Notes: generated by a model not told the origin, from the sequence alone. A DNA stretch of 64,000 bases from Azorinus chamasolen (GCA_963576725.1 OY755244.1:78119620-78183619); one strand, 5' to 3'. Counted from the first letter of the stretch, positions 24,701 through 34,047 are shown. Translations and numbers: made by a program.

Positions 24701-26201
24701 TAGAATCGTCTCTTCGAGATGGTTCTAAAGAGTGGTCACAGTATAGGGTTTGGTGGAGAAATAAATGAGTTATACTTGAAAATATTGAAATTTATGCATC
24801 TTATCTTGACCTCTGAGATGGGGAACTAGAAAATGCATCAGGATCCAAACTGAGATTGTGATCTTGTTTAAAAAATGCAAAATGTTGACCACTGTAAGAG
24901 ACGAAATTTTCTACGGATGAATGTTTGCTCAGCAGGCTAAAACTTTTATCATACTAAATTAGGTTGTAAGCAGACATTAAATGTATTCACTGTAGTCCCA
25001 GTATGGAATTGAAATACAGTAACATCCCACTAATACCACCACTCGAAAGAAGTATAATTCTGGATGTTTAAATCAGGTGGTAGCTTAATGCAGGACACAA
25101 GATATGCAGAAAGCTCCCATAGGAGCTGTCTGCATTACTTTTGCCCTGCAATAAACAACTGCCTGATTTTATAGAAGCCTACGATGATAATTACTTGATC
25201 GCATTAGCGAGATTTTACTGTACAATATAGATTTTGTCAAGCTGAAAACAAGTTGTCCGGATATCGAATTGGATGGGACATTACTGTATATTATAATGGT
25301 TAGAGGTTGTATTCATGTTAAACATTATCCCCCACCCACCCCCACCTTAACCCATTCCCTCAAAAGCTATTTTTAGACACAACCTCTTTGAATAAATCTA
25401 CCGAAAAGGAGCGTTAACTAGAGAAAAGGAAACTTTTAGAATTGTGTAGTTCTGAAACCATTGTGATAAATAAAGCATTTGCTCCTATGGAGCAAATGCT
25501 CTATTTATCACAATGGTTTGAAGAAGTGACTATTACAGAGGCTTAGAAAGGCGTATTTATGGAGGAATGGGTTGACCTGTTCAATATTCATGCTCCTATA
25601 GGAAATATCTGCATTACTTTTTATCTGCATTTAGCTACCACCTGCCTTACAGACCCATAATTAGACCTATTTTTGGTGGCTGCTTAAGACAGGTTCTATT
25701 GTATTTCAAATGCCATTGATAAAACCTGTATATACCATCCCGATTTTAAAAATACAGTAGACCTAACCCAATTATCTAAGCAATGAAATTGAACCAGGAG
25801 TGTATTGTAATCAACTTGTCTATTTGTTTATCTAATTCACTGTCTGTAGACACAATCATGCCCAAGCTATAAAACCCTGTCCAGGTTTCATTGAAACTTA
25901 TATGAATGATTAGTACTACATTTAGGTTTGCATATCCTTGACAACCTTTGTCTTAATTACTTTTCATTGATTTATAACCCTTTTCATTATGCAGTCTCCT
26001 GTTTCCTATGTTACAGGCTCAAGTGTTCGTTATTCGGCTCCACTAGTAGGTCGCTATGACAACCTACAGAGGTACACCAGTGGATGGCAGCCACTGAGCA
26101 TGACAGCCCTGGTGGAGTACAAGAAGCAAGTGTCCACTGCCGGGGAAGGCGAATTTAATCTGGGCCGCACCAAGATGTGGTCCAATATACCAGTGGTGTA
26201 A
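12641..26201 (+). CDS. Unrecognised five-exon protein gene (5' end not visible)
   Basis: Five exons (12641-12735, 15867-15947, 19004-19207, 22597-22945, 26017-26201) join in one open frame of about 304 residues ending in TAA. The junctions have AG acceptors, GT donors and agreeing phases (0, 0, 0, 1). The first visible exon opens mid-codon, so at least one 5' exon is missing; I found none in 1-12640. The protein is hydrophilic, with no signal peptide or membrane segment. It holds an acidic stretch near MYCVDDD, a Lys/Glu-rich middle (KYKDEREYKD) and a compact C-terminus (GRYDNLQRYTSGWQPLS, then WSNIPVV). Exon-limited conservation of reading frame amid repeats shows it is a real gene. The short Tyr/Trp/Pro-rich C-terminus is reminiscent of sperm or ciliary microtubule-associated proteins, but that is a guess and I assign no function. 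Confidence 0.7.
12915..13180. mobile_element. A/C chimeric MITE
   Basis: Family A (reverse) left half up to ccattgtgataaata is fused to family C (reverse) from catgaatatttattagctg to aaagggttaa. The junction falls within A's stem. Confidence 0.8.
13190..13350 (-). mobile_element. Family C, partial
   Basis: gcaaacaggacagaccttg to gaggtaaagagtaa. Confidence 0.65.
13351..13950. other. No gene seen
   Basis: AT-rich; no supported frame or element. Confidence 0.5.
13953..14020 (+). repeat. Near-perfect hairpin, E type
   Basis: gcaaacagtgcagacccaga over tip gctcctttaggagc; both arms read ccagatc here, without the usual stem mismatch. Confidence 0.85.
14348..14422 (+). repeat. Diverged E-type hairpin
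   Basis: gcaaataatgtagacctag pairs with atcagggtctgcac. Confidence 0.6.
14535..14597 (+). mobile_element. 63-bp perfect hairpin insertion
   Basis: 27-nt arms (cgagggcttggtgcaaaac at the outer end) around a 9-nt loop, inserted in a family G element. The same arm occurs at 23963. Confidence 0.85.
14757..14905 (+). mobile_element. Family G MITE, left end trimmed
   Basis: Palindrome ctttatttctccaccaaacc to the end ctttatctgtagctctg. Confidence 0.8.
15189..15530 (+). mobile_element. Family I palindrome with a family A insertion
   Basis: attctcaagcatctagttgg and ctgaccaatcagaaacttga are I arms. A family A (reverse) element lies at 15284-15494, missing its last ~20 bp, and I-like catcagactcag follows. 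Confidence 0.6.
15583..15776 (+). mobile_element. Family J MITE
   Basis: ttaaccccttgcctgct to gcaggcgaagggttat; stem tcctgatgagaggctgagtt. Confidence 0.65.
15867..15947 (+). CDS. Exon of the unrecognised gene
   Basis: 27 codons after a ttccag acceptor, reading EAYGSFARQSLKK and ending MYCVDDD. The donor gttagt is weaker than the others, but it is the only choice that keeps the frame into the next exon. Confidence 0.6.
15987..16080 (+). mobile_element. Family C fragment
   Basis: cctgccttttaacac to tgtttacttatacc, starting 39 bp after the exon donor. Confidence 0.65.
16132..16352 (-). mobile_element. Family A MITE
   Basis: Full length; tip gctccaaaggagc. Confidence 0.88.
16419..16545 (+). 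mobile_element. Family C, 3' truncated
   Basis: ttaattccttactcc to gtttgcttacg. Confidence 0.7.
16546..16890. other. No gene seen
   Basis: No supported feature. Confidence 0.5.
16893..17050 (+). mobile_element. Family C, partial
   Basis: tatccctgtccttcat to acagtttctacc; tip ctcctgtaggac. Confidence 0.65.
17055..17192 (+). mobile_element. Family E MITE, 5' trimmed
   Basis: cagggtagacccttatgag, tip gctcccctaggagc, end cagtaagggttaa. Confidence 0.75.
17463..17668 (+). mobile_element. Family F MITE
   Basis: TA at both sides; tip gctcctacaggagc; ggagttttactg end. Confidence 0.88.
17677..17922 (+). mobile_element. Family C MITE
   Basis: ataatcctttacctcat to caggtaaagggttaa. Confidence 0.8.
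18252..18456 (+). mobile_element. Family F MITE between family J arms
   Basis: CAGTAGAACCCCTC to GGAGTTTTACTG with TA repeats; tip gctcctctaggagc. The flanks gatcctgatgagac and gatcaggatc pair with each other, so F seems to have entered a J hairpin near its loop. Confidence 0.85.
18692..18891 (+). mobile_element. Family E MITE
   Basis: tttcaacggtgaaatgtc to ctaaaagggttaa; part of the tip is deleted (gggatcctcatctagg). Confidence 0.75.
19004..19207 (+). CDS. Exon of the unrecognised gene
   Basis: 68 codons between taacag and gtaagt, phase 0 at both ends. It begins LPELDRLIDHSQ and ends PSWQDDIS. It is rich in Asn, Gln, Asp and Arg and looks like a soluble helical segment. Confidence 0.7.
19290..19522 (-). 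mobile_element. Family A MITE
   Basis: TTAA at both ends, 83 bp after an exon donor; diverged tip gctgctataggagc. Confidence 0.85.
19591..19752 (+). mobile_element. Family G MITE, right end lost
   Basis: agagcagtagataaagatg to cttgaaaatgttttaa; a family A element begins at that TTAA. Confidence 0.75.
19753..19858 (-). mobile_element. Family A, truncated just past the tip
   Basis: Normal up to gctcctataggagcaa, then unrelated sequence. Confidence 0.8.
19960..20191 (+). mobile_element. Family A MITE
   Basis: Full length; tip gctcctatggagc. Confidence 0.9.
20205..20272 (+). mobile_element. Family E fragment
   Basis: aaaggattttgaatgaa and cagtgtagtccctgatc. Confidence 0.55.
20291..20477 (+). 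mobile_element. Family G MITE
   Basis: Near-perfect palindrome; GAGGTGCAGAAAAG and TTGTCTGTTGCTCTG ends. Confidence 0.82.
20756..21168 (+). mobile_element. Family F MITE hosting a C element
   Basis: F left and hairpin at 20756-20904 (tip gctcctagaggagc); F end at about 21135-21168 (ggtttttactg). Confidence 0.72.
20905..21133 (+). mobile_element. Family C nested in F, 3' trimmed
   Basis: ttaaccctttctctcat to cttacatgaatat. Confidence 0.75.
21380..21578 (-). mobile_element. Family C, right stem deleted from the tip
   Basis: gagggctcctat is followed directly by tctgtttgcaaat. Confidence 0.8.
21575..21807 (+). mobile_element. Family J-like TTAA element
   Basis: ttaaccctgtcaccgcc to gtcgccgaaagggttaa, sharing its left TTAA with the preceding C. 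Confidence 0.65.
21870..22068 (+). mobile_element. Family C, diverged
   Basis: gcaaacagagtagacccag with a weak tip cttgtaggag. Confidence 0.65.
22069..22450 (-). mobile_element. Family C MITE hosting an A element
   Basis: C flank to 22140, resuming ttaactgaattgctataat at 22301 and the hairpin at 22370-22440. Confidence 0.7.
22141..22304 (+). mobile_element. Family A nested in C, left stem deleted to the tip
   Basis: gcatttacta is joined to caggagcaaatgc; TTAA at both ends. Confidence 0.85.
22450..22577 (+). mobile_element. Family A right part plus an F end
   Basis: Right arm ctctatttatcacaatgg to atgggttaa, then agaggttttactgta, ending 20 bp before an exon acceptor. Confidence 0.65.
22597..22945 (+). 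CDS. Exon of the unrecognised gene
   Basis: 349 nt after tttcag, with donor gtgagt and end phase 1. It carries EESIPEYMRWIPPKG, the acidic TIAEEDE and the charged KYKDEREYKD. The open frame continues about 120 nt past the donor into the intron; that extension is not coding, because the next exon joins in phase at 26017. Confidence 0.75.
23061..23294 (+). mobile_element. Family C MITE
   Basis: Full length; TTAA ends. Confidence 0.85.
23346..23501 (-). mobile_element. Family A, tip and right stem deleted
   Basis: gataaatagagcat is followed by ctggttaatgctcc. Confidence 0.8.
23503..23663 (+). mobile_element. Family C, ends trimmed
   Basis: gcaaacagagtagatccag, tip gctccagtaggagc. Confidence 0.7.
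23829..24133 (+). mobile_element. Family A nested in B, itself split by a hairpin
   Basis: TTAA duplicated in B; its own tip is broken by the insertion at 23963-24037. Confidence 0.9.
23963..24037 (+). mobile_element. 75-bp perfect hairpin insertion
   Basis: 36-nt arms with no mismatch and a TTT loop; outer arm cgagggcttggtgcaaaac as at 14535. Confidence 0.9.
24394..24562 (+). mobile_element. Family E, right stem deleted
   Basis: ttaaccctttaggtgg to cccacattaaaagggtga. Confidence 0.7.
24623..24815 (+). mobile_element. Family G MITE
   Basis: CAGAGCTACAG to CTTATCTTGACCTCTG. Confidence 0.82.
25017..25220 (+). mobile_element. Family F MITE
   Basis: TA-flanked; tip gctcccataggagc. Confidence 0.82.
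25347..25575 (+). mobile_element. Family A MITE
   Basis: Full length; right target decayed to TTGA. Confidence 0.88.
25593..25702 (+). mobile_element. Family F right half starting at the tip
   Basis: Begins ctcctatagg directly after a C-like scrap (tcaatattcatg) and ends aggttctattgta. Confidence 0.72.
26017..26201 (+). CDS. Terminal exon of the unrecognised gene
   Basis: Starts after ttacag, completes the split Gly codon and runs to TAA at 26199-26201. It reads VRYSAPLVGRYDNL and ends MWSNIPVV. A family C MITE lies 43 bp after the stop, so any 3' UTR must contain it or be very short. Confidence 0.75.
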
Positions 26202-26243
26202 AGCCCAGCCTTACAGTCTTGACAACATCTGTATCTTCTGACT

Positions 26244-26495
26244 TTAACCCTTTCCTTCATAGAAATGTGTGTTCATGCATTTGCAAACAGAGTAGACTCA
26301 GATCAGAAGGCTGCAATGGGAGCCATCTGATCAGGGTCTGCTCTGTTTGCTTATGGTATAAATATAGATCTGATTTTACAGTGTCTGCCTGAGCAAAAAT
26401 GTCATGTCTTCACATGCCATTCTAAAAATTAATCTACTTAATATTAATGATGTCATTAATTCTTACATGAATATAGTGAACAGGGAAAGGGTTAA
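26244..26495 (+). mobile_element. Family C MITE
   Basis: Full length, 43 bp after a stop codon. Confidence 0.85.
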
Positions 26496-26897
26496 ACCTC
26501 TCCATATAATGACCAGTCAAAACAAGTATCAGTCTGGGTCTTAAGTACTCCTGGTTTAAGTAGCTTAATACAGGACTTATGTTTGTAGAAGGCTCCTGTC
26601 CTGCATTACTATCCTTCTGCATTAAGCTAATGCCAATATTTATTCATTAACCCATTCCCTCATATTGACGTCTTTTGACGCCTTTTTGTCACTTTTTGAA
26701 ACCATTGTTATAAATAGAGCATTTGCTCCTATGAAGCAAATGCTCTATTTATCACAATGGTTTCAAAACTACACATTTCTGAAATTTTTCCTTTTCTCTA
26801 GTTAATGCTCCTTTTCGGTAGATTTATTCAAAGTGGTAAGATCTAAAAATAGCCTTTGAGGGAATGGGCTAACTGATCGCTACAGAGTGGTTCTACT
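26496..26897 (+). mobile_element. Family F, diverged, hosting an A element
   Basis: acctctccatataatgacc to aatatttattca, resuming ctgatcgctacagagtgg. Confidence 0.6.
26647..26872 (-). mobile_element. Family A nested in F
   Basis: Left TTAA, right CTAA; near-perfect hairpin. Confidence 0.85.
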
Positions 26898-27124
26898 CAT
26901 TATTGAAAGTTTGTTATTTCTTTATTTTGTTGTCATGAATAGTGTCAAACATTCATTGCCTTTACTTGTTGACTGCTATCATTTTAAGCCTGTCTGAAAG
27001 TGGTAGATATCCTAATACCCTTGGTTTTGTTGTCGTAGTTTTCAGTACTGTCTTCGAGAATTTTTTTTACCATACCTTGGATCAATTTTTATTCATATTA
27101 ATACTGTACCTGATATAATCGATT

Positions 27125-27221
27125 CACCTTTCACTTATTTGCAAACAGAGTAGACCCAGATCAAATGGCTCCTGTAAAAGCTGTCTGTTCCGGTCTGCTC
27201 TGTTTGTTTATTCATCAGGTT
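27125..27221 (+). mobile_element. Family C fragment
   Basis: cacctttcacttatttgc to tgctctgtttg. Confidence 0.6.
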
Positions 27222-27595
27222 AGGATAAAAAGAATTGTGTCCTAGTAAAAATTTAGACCTTTCACTGACAGACAAGTGTTTTGGCGTTCACTTTGGGTGC
27301 TCTTGTTTTCCTTTCAAATATTTATAAACCAATTATTTTTGCAATATGTTTTCTGATATTGAGTAAATGAATGTGTCAGTATGTGATTTTAGAAAGACTA
27401 TTCTATTGTATGATTGATGTGTATTGATATATGGAATACAGTGCTTTTCATTTACAATAATGCCATTTGCCATGTATAATGTACGCCAGTGTGTGGTACA
27501 CGTGCAAATTTTGAGGCAAATCCTCAAGAAATAAATAAAATGATCATTTGGATAGAACACATTATCTCAACTTTGACCCTAAAGCTTAACCCATT
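27222..27595. other. No gene seen
   Basis: AT-rich; aataaataaa at about 27529 could be a poly(A) signal, but nothing ties it to the upstream gene. Confidence 0.4.
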
Positions 27596-27819
27596 CCCTC
27601 GGTATGGTAGGTTATTTTTAGATCCAACCACTTTAAATAAATCTACCAAAAAAGAGCATTAACTAGAGAAAAGGAAAATTTTAGAATCTTGTAGTTTGAA
27701 ACCATTGTGATAAATAGAGCATTTGCTCCTATGGGAGCAAATGCTCTATTTATCACAATGGTTTCAACAGGTGATTTTACAGAGGCGTAGAAAGGCGTAT
27801 TTATGGAGGAAAGGGTTAA
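27596..27819 (+). mobile_element. Family A MITE
   Basis: Full length; tip gctcctatgggagc. Confidence 0.9.
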
Positions 27820-27937
27820 GCTCAAATTTATGGCGAGCTGTCGTTACCCATTCTCTCTCTATATAGGACAGAATCTTGATACATGTATGTAACTTGTGAC
27901 CCTTGTGTATTAAGTGAATCAAATGTTTAATAAAACT

Positions 27938-28145
27938 TTTTAGATATTTCCATGATGAATATTCATTAAAGAAATAATGATATCATGAATATTTATTAGC
28001 TGAATTTTTATAATGGCATAATATACACAGGATGTTTTGGTACTGATAGAGAGTGTAGAGTCGGCTCTATTATAAAATAATTTCATAAGCAAACAGAGCA
28101 GACCCTAGGTCATGAAAAAGTCGTTTATGTGAAGGAAAGGGTTAA
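27938..28145 (-). mobile_element. Family C, hairpin reduced
   Basis: gagcagaccctagg is followed directly by the right flank. Confidence 0.75.
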
Positions 28146-28270
28146 AGCTTTATACTTAAGTCAAACATACTTGGCTTCAAAATGACAGAGTGAATATAAA
28201 GGGAACTAACCCCAGCCTACTCTGTAATATGTATAACGTAATACATAATTATGTACTCATCATCTCATCG

Positions 28271-28714
28271 TTAACTCATTTATAATAATCTAAGAAATAA
28301 TGAAGTTATGAACACTTTCCTTCATATAAATGCCTTCTCACGCATTTGCAAACGGAGTAGACCCAGATTAGACGGATTCTATAGGAGTTGATCGTCTGGT
28401 CAAGGTCTGCTCTGTTTGCTAGTGGAATCTGAAAGATCTGTTTCTTTACTTTCTAAAATGGCTACAATGTTCCACCTTCGATATTTTGTCCATGAATATT
28501 CATTAGGTATTGCAATTTGGAATAAACTTAGAACAGAGAAAGGAATAAATCAGCTGAATTTTTCAATGGCAAGTGAAAAAAGGAAATTTAGGCCATTGCG
28601 CAGAAACAGTAGAGTCATAATTATACGATTCCATAGGCCGACTGAGCAGACCTGATACGACAGCTCCTACAAGAGGCATCTGATCTGGGTCTTCTCTGTT
28701 TGCAAAAGGGTTAA
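28271..28714 (-). mobile_element. Family C hosting a B element
   Basis: taagaaataatgaagttatg before and agctgaatttttcaatggc after; hairpin at 28630-28703. Confidence 0.68.
28308..28546 (+). mobile_element. Family B nested in C
   Basis: cactttccttcatataaatg to cttagaacagagaaagg. Confidence 0.72.
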
Positions 28715-28752
28715 AGAAATATGTGCATTTTACATGGCAAAGGACATATGTA

Positions 28753-28989
28753 CAGTAAAACCTCTCTAAACTGGATATTAAATTTATTATGAATATTGAT
28801 CTTGGAGACAGGTGGCAGCTTAATGCAGGGTGAAAGTCATGCAGAAAGCTCCTCGGGGAGCTTTCTGCATAACTTTCATCCTGCATTAAGCAGCCACCTG
28901 CCTAAAACTGCATTATTTTTAAGCAGCCACCTGCTTAAAACTATCTAAATTCTTCTCTACTAGAATTCCAATTCAGAGGGGTTTTACTG
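28753..28989 (+). mobile_element. Family F MITE
   Basis: TA-flanked; tip gctcctcggggagc; aagcagccacctgc is duplicated in the right arm. Confidence 0.88.
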
Positions 28990-29282
28990 TATCTAGTTTC
29001 AGATCTGTTTAGTATTATTCATTTGCAACAAGATACTGTGTATAGTTTTGAATTTATTGGATAATGGTCCTCTTTGTTGGTGAATTATTTATTACATTTT
29101 GCTAGAAAATACTGATGTACTGCTTCAGATATAAAAGCATAACTACTTCCAATGTCATGGCAACGTGTCTTTTTTATCTCATTCATTATAAATGGGGCTG
29201 TACATCTTGAAGCTATTCTGACAGATTAAAGTTCATGTTTTGTCACTAATGATTCATTCTTGTTTTAGTTGGGTTCTTTAAG

Positions 29283-29510
29283 CCTTTATCTCATGAATAT
29301 GCATGCAAGAAATTATAACATCATGAATAATTTATAAGCTGATATTTTATAAAGGTAAATGAACACACAAGATTTTTTGGACAGTGGCACAAAATGTAGA
29401 ATCCGATCTGTATTATTCTGTAAGCAAACAAGAGCAGACCCTGATCAGATGGCTCCTAGAGATTTACTAGATGCTTGCAAAGATGTGAAAATGCATTTTC
29501 TATCGGGTAA
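29283..29510 (-). mobile_element. Family C, right stem lost from the tip
   Basis: gatggctcctaga is followed by unrelated atttactagatgc. Confidence 0.72.
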
Positions 29511-29727
29511 AGTAGAATAAAATGATATAGGTTATCGAAAGAAGTGATATGGGTTAACAAAAGAACAAAGTGATATAGTGATGCACGCTTAATATTTGTA
29601 GTTTCTCAGTATTGAGAACTGTGATTTTTTTGTTGGTAAAGAATTTAATGTTTCTTTCGTAAACAAGTCAGAGTGACTTAAAGTTTGGATCCTTGATAAG
29701 ACTCAGTATTTCAATTGAAATTTAATA

Positions 29728-29978
29728 TTAACTCTTTCCCTCATATAAACGTGTTTTCATGCATTTGCAAACAGAGTAGACCCAGATCAGACGGCGCCTA
29801 GAGGAGCCGTCTGATCAGGGTCTGCTCTGTTTGCTAGTGGAATTTGAATAGTTCTGTTTCTTTGCTTTCTAAAATGGCTACAATGTTCCACCTTCAAGGT
29901 TTCATTGTTACTATTTTGTTCATGAATATTCAATAGGTATTAAAATTTGAAATAAACATAGAACAGGGAAAGGGTTAA
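29728..29978 (+). mobile_element. Family B MITE
   Basis: Full length; tip gcgcctagaggagc. Confidence 0.9.
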
Positions 29979-30188
29979 TTGATACATATTTTTTATATTT
30001 GATTGATGACAGAATATTCTCACAAATTATACCTGTATTTGTATTTTACTATATAGGCATTAGATTTAAATTCATATGAAATTTACTATACTGACAAAAA
30101 ATACTTTGTGTCTATTTTTTACATGATTATATAATGTGATAAAACCACCTAGCTGGTGCCAAAGTGTGATGTTGGTTATGATTAACCC

Positions 30189-30263
30189 AGAGGTCCAGAT
30201 AAGATGCATAAAATAAAACATTTTCAGGAATAACTTCTTTATTTCTCCACCAAACCCTATGTC
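30189..30263 (+). mobile_element. Family G left part
   Basis: cagaggtccagataagatgc to aaaccctatgt. Confidence 0.7.
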
Positions 30264-30384
30264 TCAGACAATCTGTCTCCAGCTCCTTGCATGCTAAGTA
30301 ATTATTAGTCTGCTTCAATTCTTAAAATAAAATTCTCTCATTTTTGTGAAAAAATATGGTCAAATTGATGTTGAAATATGGTCA

Positions 30385-30455
30385 AAGTATCAGACAGTTT
30401 GGATCCTGATGTGACGTCACATAATTTAGCCAAACTGTTTGCATGGGTAATCACA
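30385..30455 (+). repeat. Family J-type hairpin
   Basis: cagtttggatcctgatgtg with a gacgtcac centre. Confidence 0.6.
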
Positions 30456-30960
30456 TTTTAGCTGCTAATTTGCAAGGAATTGAAAAATCTGAAAACATGT
30501 GAATTCATTGAAATGTATTGTATATCATTTTGTTAATTTCATTTCCTAATATATATTGTATCTTATTTGTATTGTTGCAATTCTTTTAATATACTGTTTT
30601 GTGCTATCCTTTTTTACTCCTACTTCTGGAAGGGGGAGGGATTTAGATTTACTGTTGTCTGTCTTTGGGCATCCTTGCCCTATGGACACATTTATAGTTA
30701 TTTATAAAATATATTTACATGATGTATAATGTTTTGTTTACCTGTTTTGTATAGATATATTTCTATGTTATTCTCATACAATGTACTTCTAGTTGCCAAA
30801 CAGTTTTTAGTTTCTATCCCTTGGCCTTAATTTTCAAGGAAAAATATCCATCACATAACAATTTGCAAAACTCATGTTTCAGTTGTCAAGTTTTAAGATC
30901 AAGGTCTTGCTTTTAAGCCTTGAATATTTTATCCTTTGTATATAATCTTCAAAGTTATCT
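30456..30960. other. No gene seen
   Basis: AT-rich; no supported feature. Confidence 0.5.
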
Positions 30961-30964
30961 AACA

Positions 30965-31142
30965 AGTTTGTAAAAATGGGATAAAATCATAAATATACAT
31001 CGGATCTTTATAATTCTGTTAGCAAACGGAATAGACACAGATCAAACAGCTCCTACAGGATCAGACACTGATCAAACAGCTCCTACAGGATCCATCTGAC
31101 CTGGGTCTACTCTGTTTGCAAATGGAGTAGTGTTAAAGTTAA
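30965..31142 (-). mobile_element. Family C with its left tip segment duplicated
   Basis: agacacagatcaaacagctc and its tip (31049-31062) repeat 30 bp later at 31079-31092 before the right stem. Confidence 0.75.
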
Positions 31143-31286
31143 GCCTAGTGTTGTATTTGCTCTTCATATATCCCAAATATATACCAAATTTTGGTAAAAT
31201 GCCCAGGGAAGACATAATTACTTGTTTCTTCCTGCTTCTTGAAAACAATCTTCTAATTTTATTTGGTGCCAAAGAGTTTGGATCCA

Positions 31287-31417
31287 GGGTCCAAGGTTAT
31301 AAAACGTTTTGCTTGAGTCTGAGATCATTCTCAAACATCTGATTGGCCAGATTCTGACCAATCAGATGCTTGAGAATGATCCCAGACTCGAGCAAAACAT
31401 TTTATAACCTCGGGGTC
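31287..31417 (+). mobile_element. Family I palindrome
   Basis: aaggttataaaacgttttgc pairs with gcaaaacattttataacc; stem ctgattggccag. Confidence 0.8.
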
Positions 31418-31738
31418 TGATGGTTGAGACACTGGGTATCCCTTATATATCTTCATCCCAGCTGTTCTCTCGCATCCACAGTTGGCATGCTTAGTGTGAA
31501 GAGGGCAACTTGAGTTAGTCCGTCCATATCACAATGTCCAATTGTGATACTTTTCACTGATTGGTTGGTGCTATAGGAACTAACCATTGTAAAATATTTC
31601 TGTTGAGACATATGGCTAAAATCTGTGATAAAACTATGAACCTTCAATTCTTGTGTTGTTGTTTTTACACTTTCCAAATTTCGAAAGAGAACATCTGTTG
31701 GTTCATGATTATCTTTTGCCTGCTAAGCGTGACATATT
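31418..31738. other. No gene seen
   Basis: One short hairpin (tatcacaatgtccaattgtgata); nothing else supported. Confidence 0.5.
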
Positions 31739-31792
31739 TGATTCAGATGTGATGCCAAGGATCTTGGCGTCACATCAGGATCGAAGCTGTTT
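31739..31792 (+). repeat. Family J-type hairpin
   Basis: ttcagatgtgatgccaagg pairs with cttggcgtcacatcagg. Confidence 0.65.
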
Positions 31793-31895
31793 GACATGCG
31801 ATCATGTTTCTCAAAAGCTTGAGCAAATCGGAAGCACATGAAAAGTGTAACAGATCAGAATTTAAACAAACATCATTTTTATAGCAGTCTTTCGG

Positions 31896-32121
31896 TTAAC
31901 CCTTTGCTTGCTATTCATGTCAATATACCTACCTGTAAATAGTGAAGACCCAGATGAGACACCTCCTGCACTATTTACAAGTTGATTGTGCAACCAGTGC
32001 ACCCCACTGCAGTGATTGCACAGCGAAATACTTGTAGACAGTGACGATATATGTAATTATACAACGGGGCATGGGTAAAGAAGGAGAAATGTGTTTTAAA
32101 ATTCATCAAGAGAAGGGTTAA
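31896..32121 (-). mobile_element. Family D, right stem deleted from the tip
   Basis: cctcctgca is joined to ctatttacaagttg. Confidence 0.88.
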
Positions 32122-32306
32122 TCCATTCCCTCATAGGCAATGTGTAGATCCAGCCAGAAATCTACTCAAAAGTAGCAGTTTCTAGAAAAAAGGAAATGAT
32201 TAGAGCTATGTAGTTTTGAAACCATTGTGATAAATATTTATCACAATGGTTTCGAAAAGTAATTTTTACAAAGGCATCAAGGAGTCAATATGAGGGAATG
32301 GGTTAA
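32118..32306 (+). mobile_element. Family A sharing TTAA with D; tip deleted
   Basis: gataaatatttatcacaatgg; the stem lost its inner part symmetrically. Confidence 0.82.
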
Positions 32307-32607
32307 TGCATCTCCACTGAGTCACTAAGAAACTGAGACTTAAAAGTTAAAATACAACACTGTTTCAAATGAGTGTATATCAAAAGCCCCCTGGTGCCAA
32401 AATGACCAGATGATCAAAGGCCCCCTGATGGAAAATAAAAAGGTGACTAAAAGCCTGTTTGCAAAGGTTATGACACTTTCCATTATTAATTTGTGTTCAA
32501 ATTGTATGGTAAGAGTATTGGTTATTTATGAAAGTTGTTTTGCTTTAATGCCAAGAGATTTCTTTGGAGCCAGAGGGCTTTTGAGCCTCCCTCGTTTCAA
32601 ACCACGG

Positions 32608-32836
32608 TTAATTACCCTTTCCTCCAAAAATAGGCTTTTCTATGCCTCAGTAATAGTCACTTCTTGAAACCATCGTGATAAACAGAGCATTTGCTCCTAT
32701 AGGAGCAAATGCTCTATCAAAATGGTTTCAAATTACAAAATTTCTAAAATTTTACTTTTCTCTAGTAAATGCTCCTTTTGGGTAGAATCATTCAAAGAGG
32801 TTGGGTCTAGAAATAGCCTATGGAGGAAAGGGTTAA
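32608..32836 (-). mobile_element. Family A MITE
   Basis: Full length; right stem slightly shortened (gctctatcaaaatgg). Confidence 0.85.
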
Positions 32837-32993
32837 GCTCTATCATGCTGTAAAAATGGCATCTACCTAAACTCTAAGCTGCTGTAATTTTTAGCTCATG
32901 GAGGTACTGTTACAGCAGCTAATGTCTACTGGATGCAGCAGTCAGTGTTATTCAGAGAACACCATTGACGCTTTCTGCAATACTTTAATCCTA

Positions 32994-33291
32994 CAGTTAA
33001 ACTTCGATATCTTGAAATCGGATAACTCGAACTTCGGGATAACTCGAAATAAAAGTTCTGTCCTTCTTAAATTTACAACATTGTTCCAATATGTTATTAC
33101 TACAAATATCTAGAAACACATGTGACAGCTAAATGCAGGTCAAAAGTAATATTGAAAGCTCCTACAGGAGCTTTTAGCATTACTTTAGACCTGTATTAAG
33201 CTGTGATATTGGTCCGATTATAAATAACTTGAACCTCTGTTATCTCAAACTTGTATGGTCCCTTGATGTTTGAGATATCGAAGTTCAACTG
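32994..33291 (+). mobile_element. Family H MITE
   Basis: CAGTTAAACTTCGATATC to GATATCGAAGTTCAACTG, TA on both sides; tip gctcctacaggagc. Confidence 0.88.
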
Positions 33292-33299
33292 TATATCAT

Positions 33300-33460
33300 G
33301 CTAATCGGGACAATTTGCAAATAGTTTGGACCCAGATATGACTCCATTTAACCCTGACCATGCTAAGTGGGACTGAAATCGTTTTGATCCAGATATGACA
33401 GTTAACCTTTATTATACTAAGCGTTAGCCATTTCCAAACTGTAGATCCAGTAGAGATGCC
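33300..33460 (+). mobile_element. Family J fragments
   Basis: Repeated pieces such as aatagtttggacccagatatg. Confidence 0.5.
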
Positions 33461-33512
33461 AAACAAATCTGTGTCTCAAATAAATCTGTTTCAAAAGCTT
33501 GGCTGAGTCCTG

Positions 33513-33765
33513 TTAACCCATGCCCTCAAAGAGACACCTTCAGACACCTCTGCAAACATAAGACCCCGATCAGACAGTCCCTGAAGGAACTATATGCTCG
33601 GGGTTAGTGCTCTGTTTGCTTATGAAATTGTAATATGTAGATCTAGTTCTGATGTTTCCACAAAACCAAACGCCCCTGTGTATATTTGCTATTATGAAAA
33701 TTCTGCCAATAGATATTAATGATGTCATTATTTCTTACGTGAATATTCATGAGGTAAAGGGTTAA
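33513..33765 (+). mobile_element. Family C MITE
   Basis: TTAA ends; diverged tip. Confidence 0.8.
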
Positions 33766-33998
33766 CCCTTTCCTCCATATGCTATTTTTCGACCGAACCT
33801 CTTTGAATAAATCAACCGAAAAGGAGCATTTACTACAGAAAAGGAAAATTTTAGAATTGCGTAGCTATGAAACCATTCTGATAAATAGAGCATTTGCTCC
33901 TAGGGAGCAAATACTCTATTTATCACAATTGTTTCAAAAAGTGTCTTTTACAGGGGCGTAGAAAGGCGTATTTAACTATTTATGGAGGAAAGGGTTAA
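33762..33998 (+). mobile_element. Family A MITE sharing TTAA with C
   Basis: Full length; tip gctcctagggagc; 8-bp duplication (aactattt) near the right end. Confidence 0.88.
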
Positions 33999-34047
33999 TA
34001 CAGTCACTCGGTCAAGTGAAGCGTTTAGTATCTATAAGTCTCTCAGC

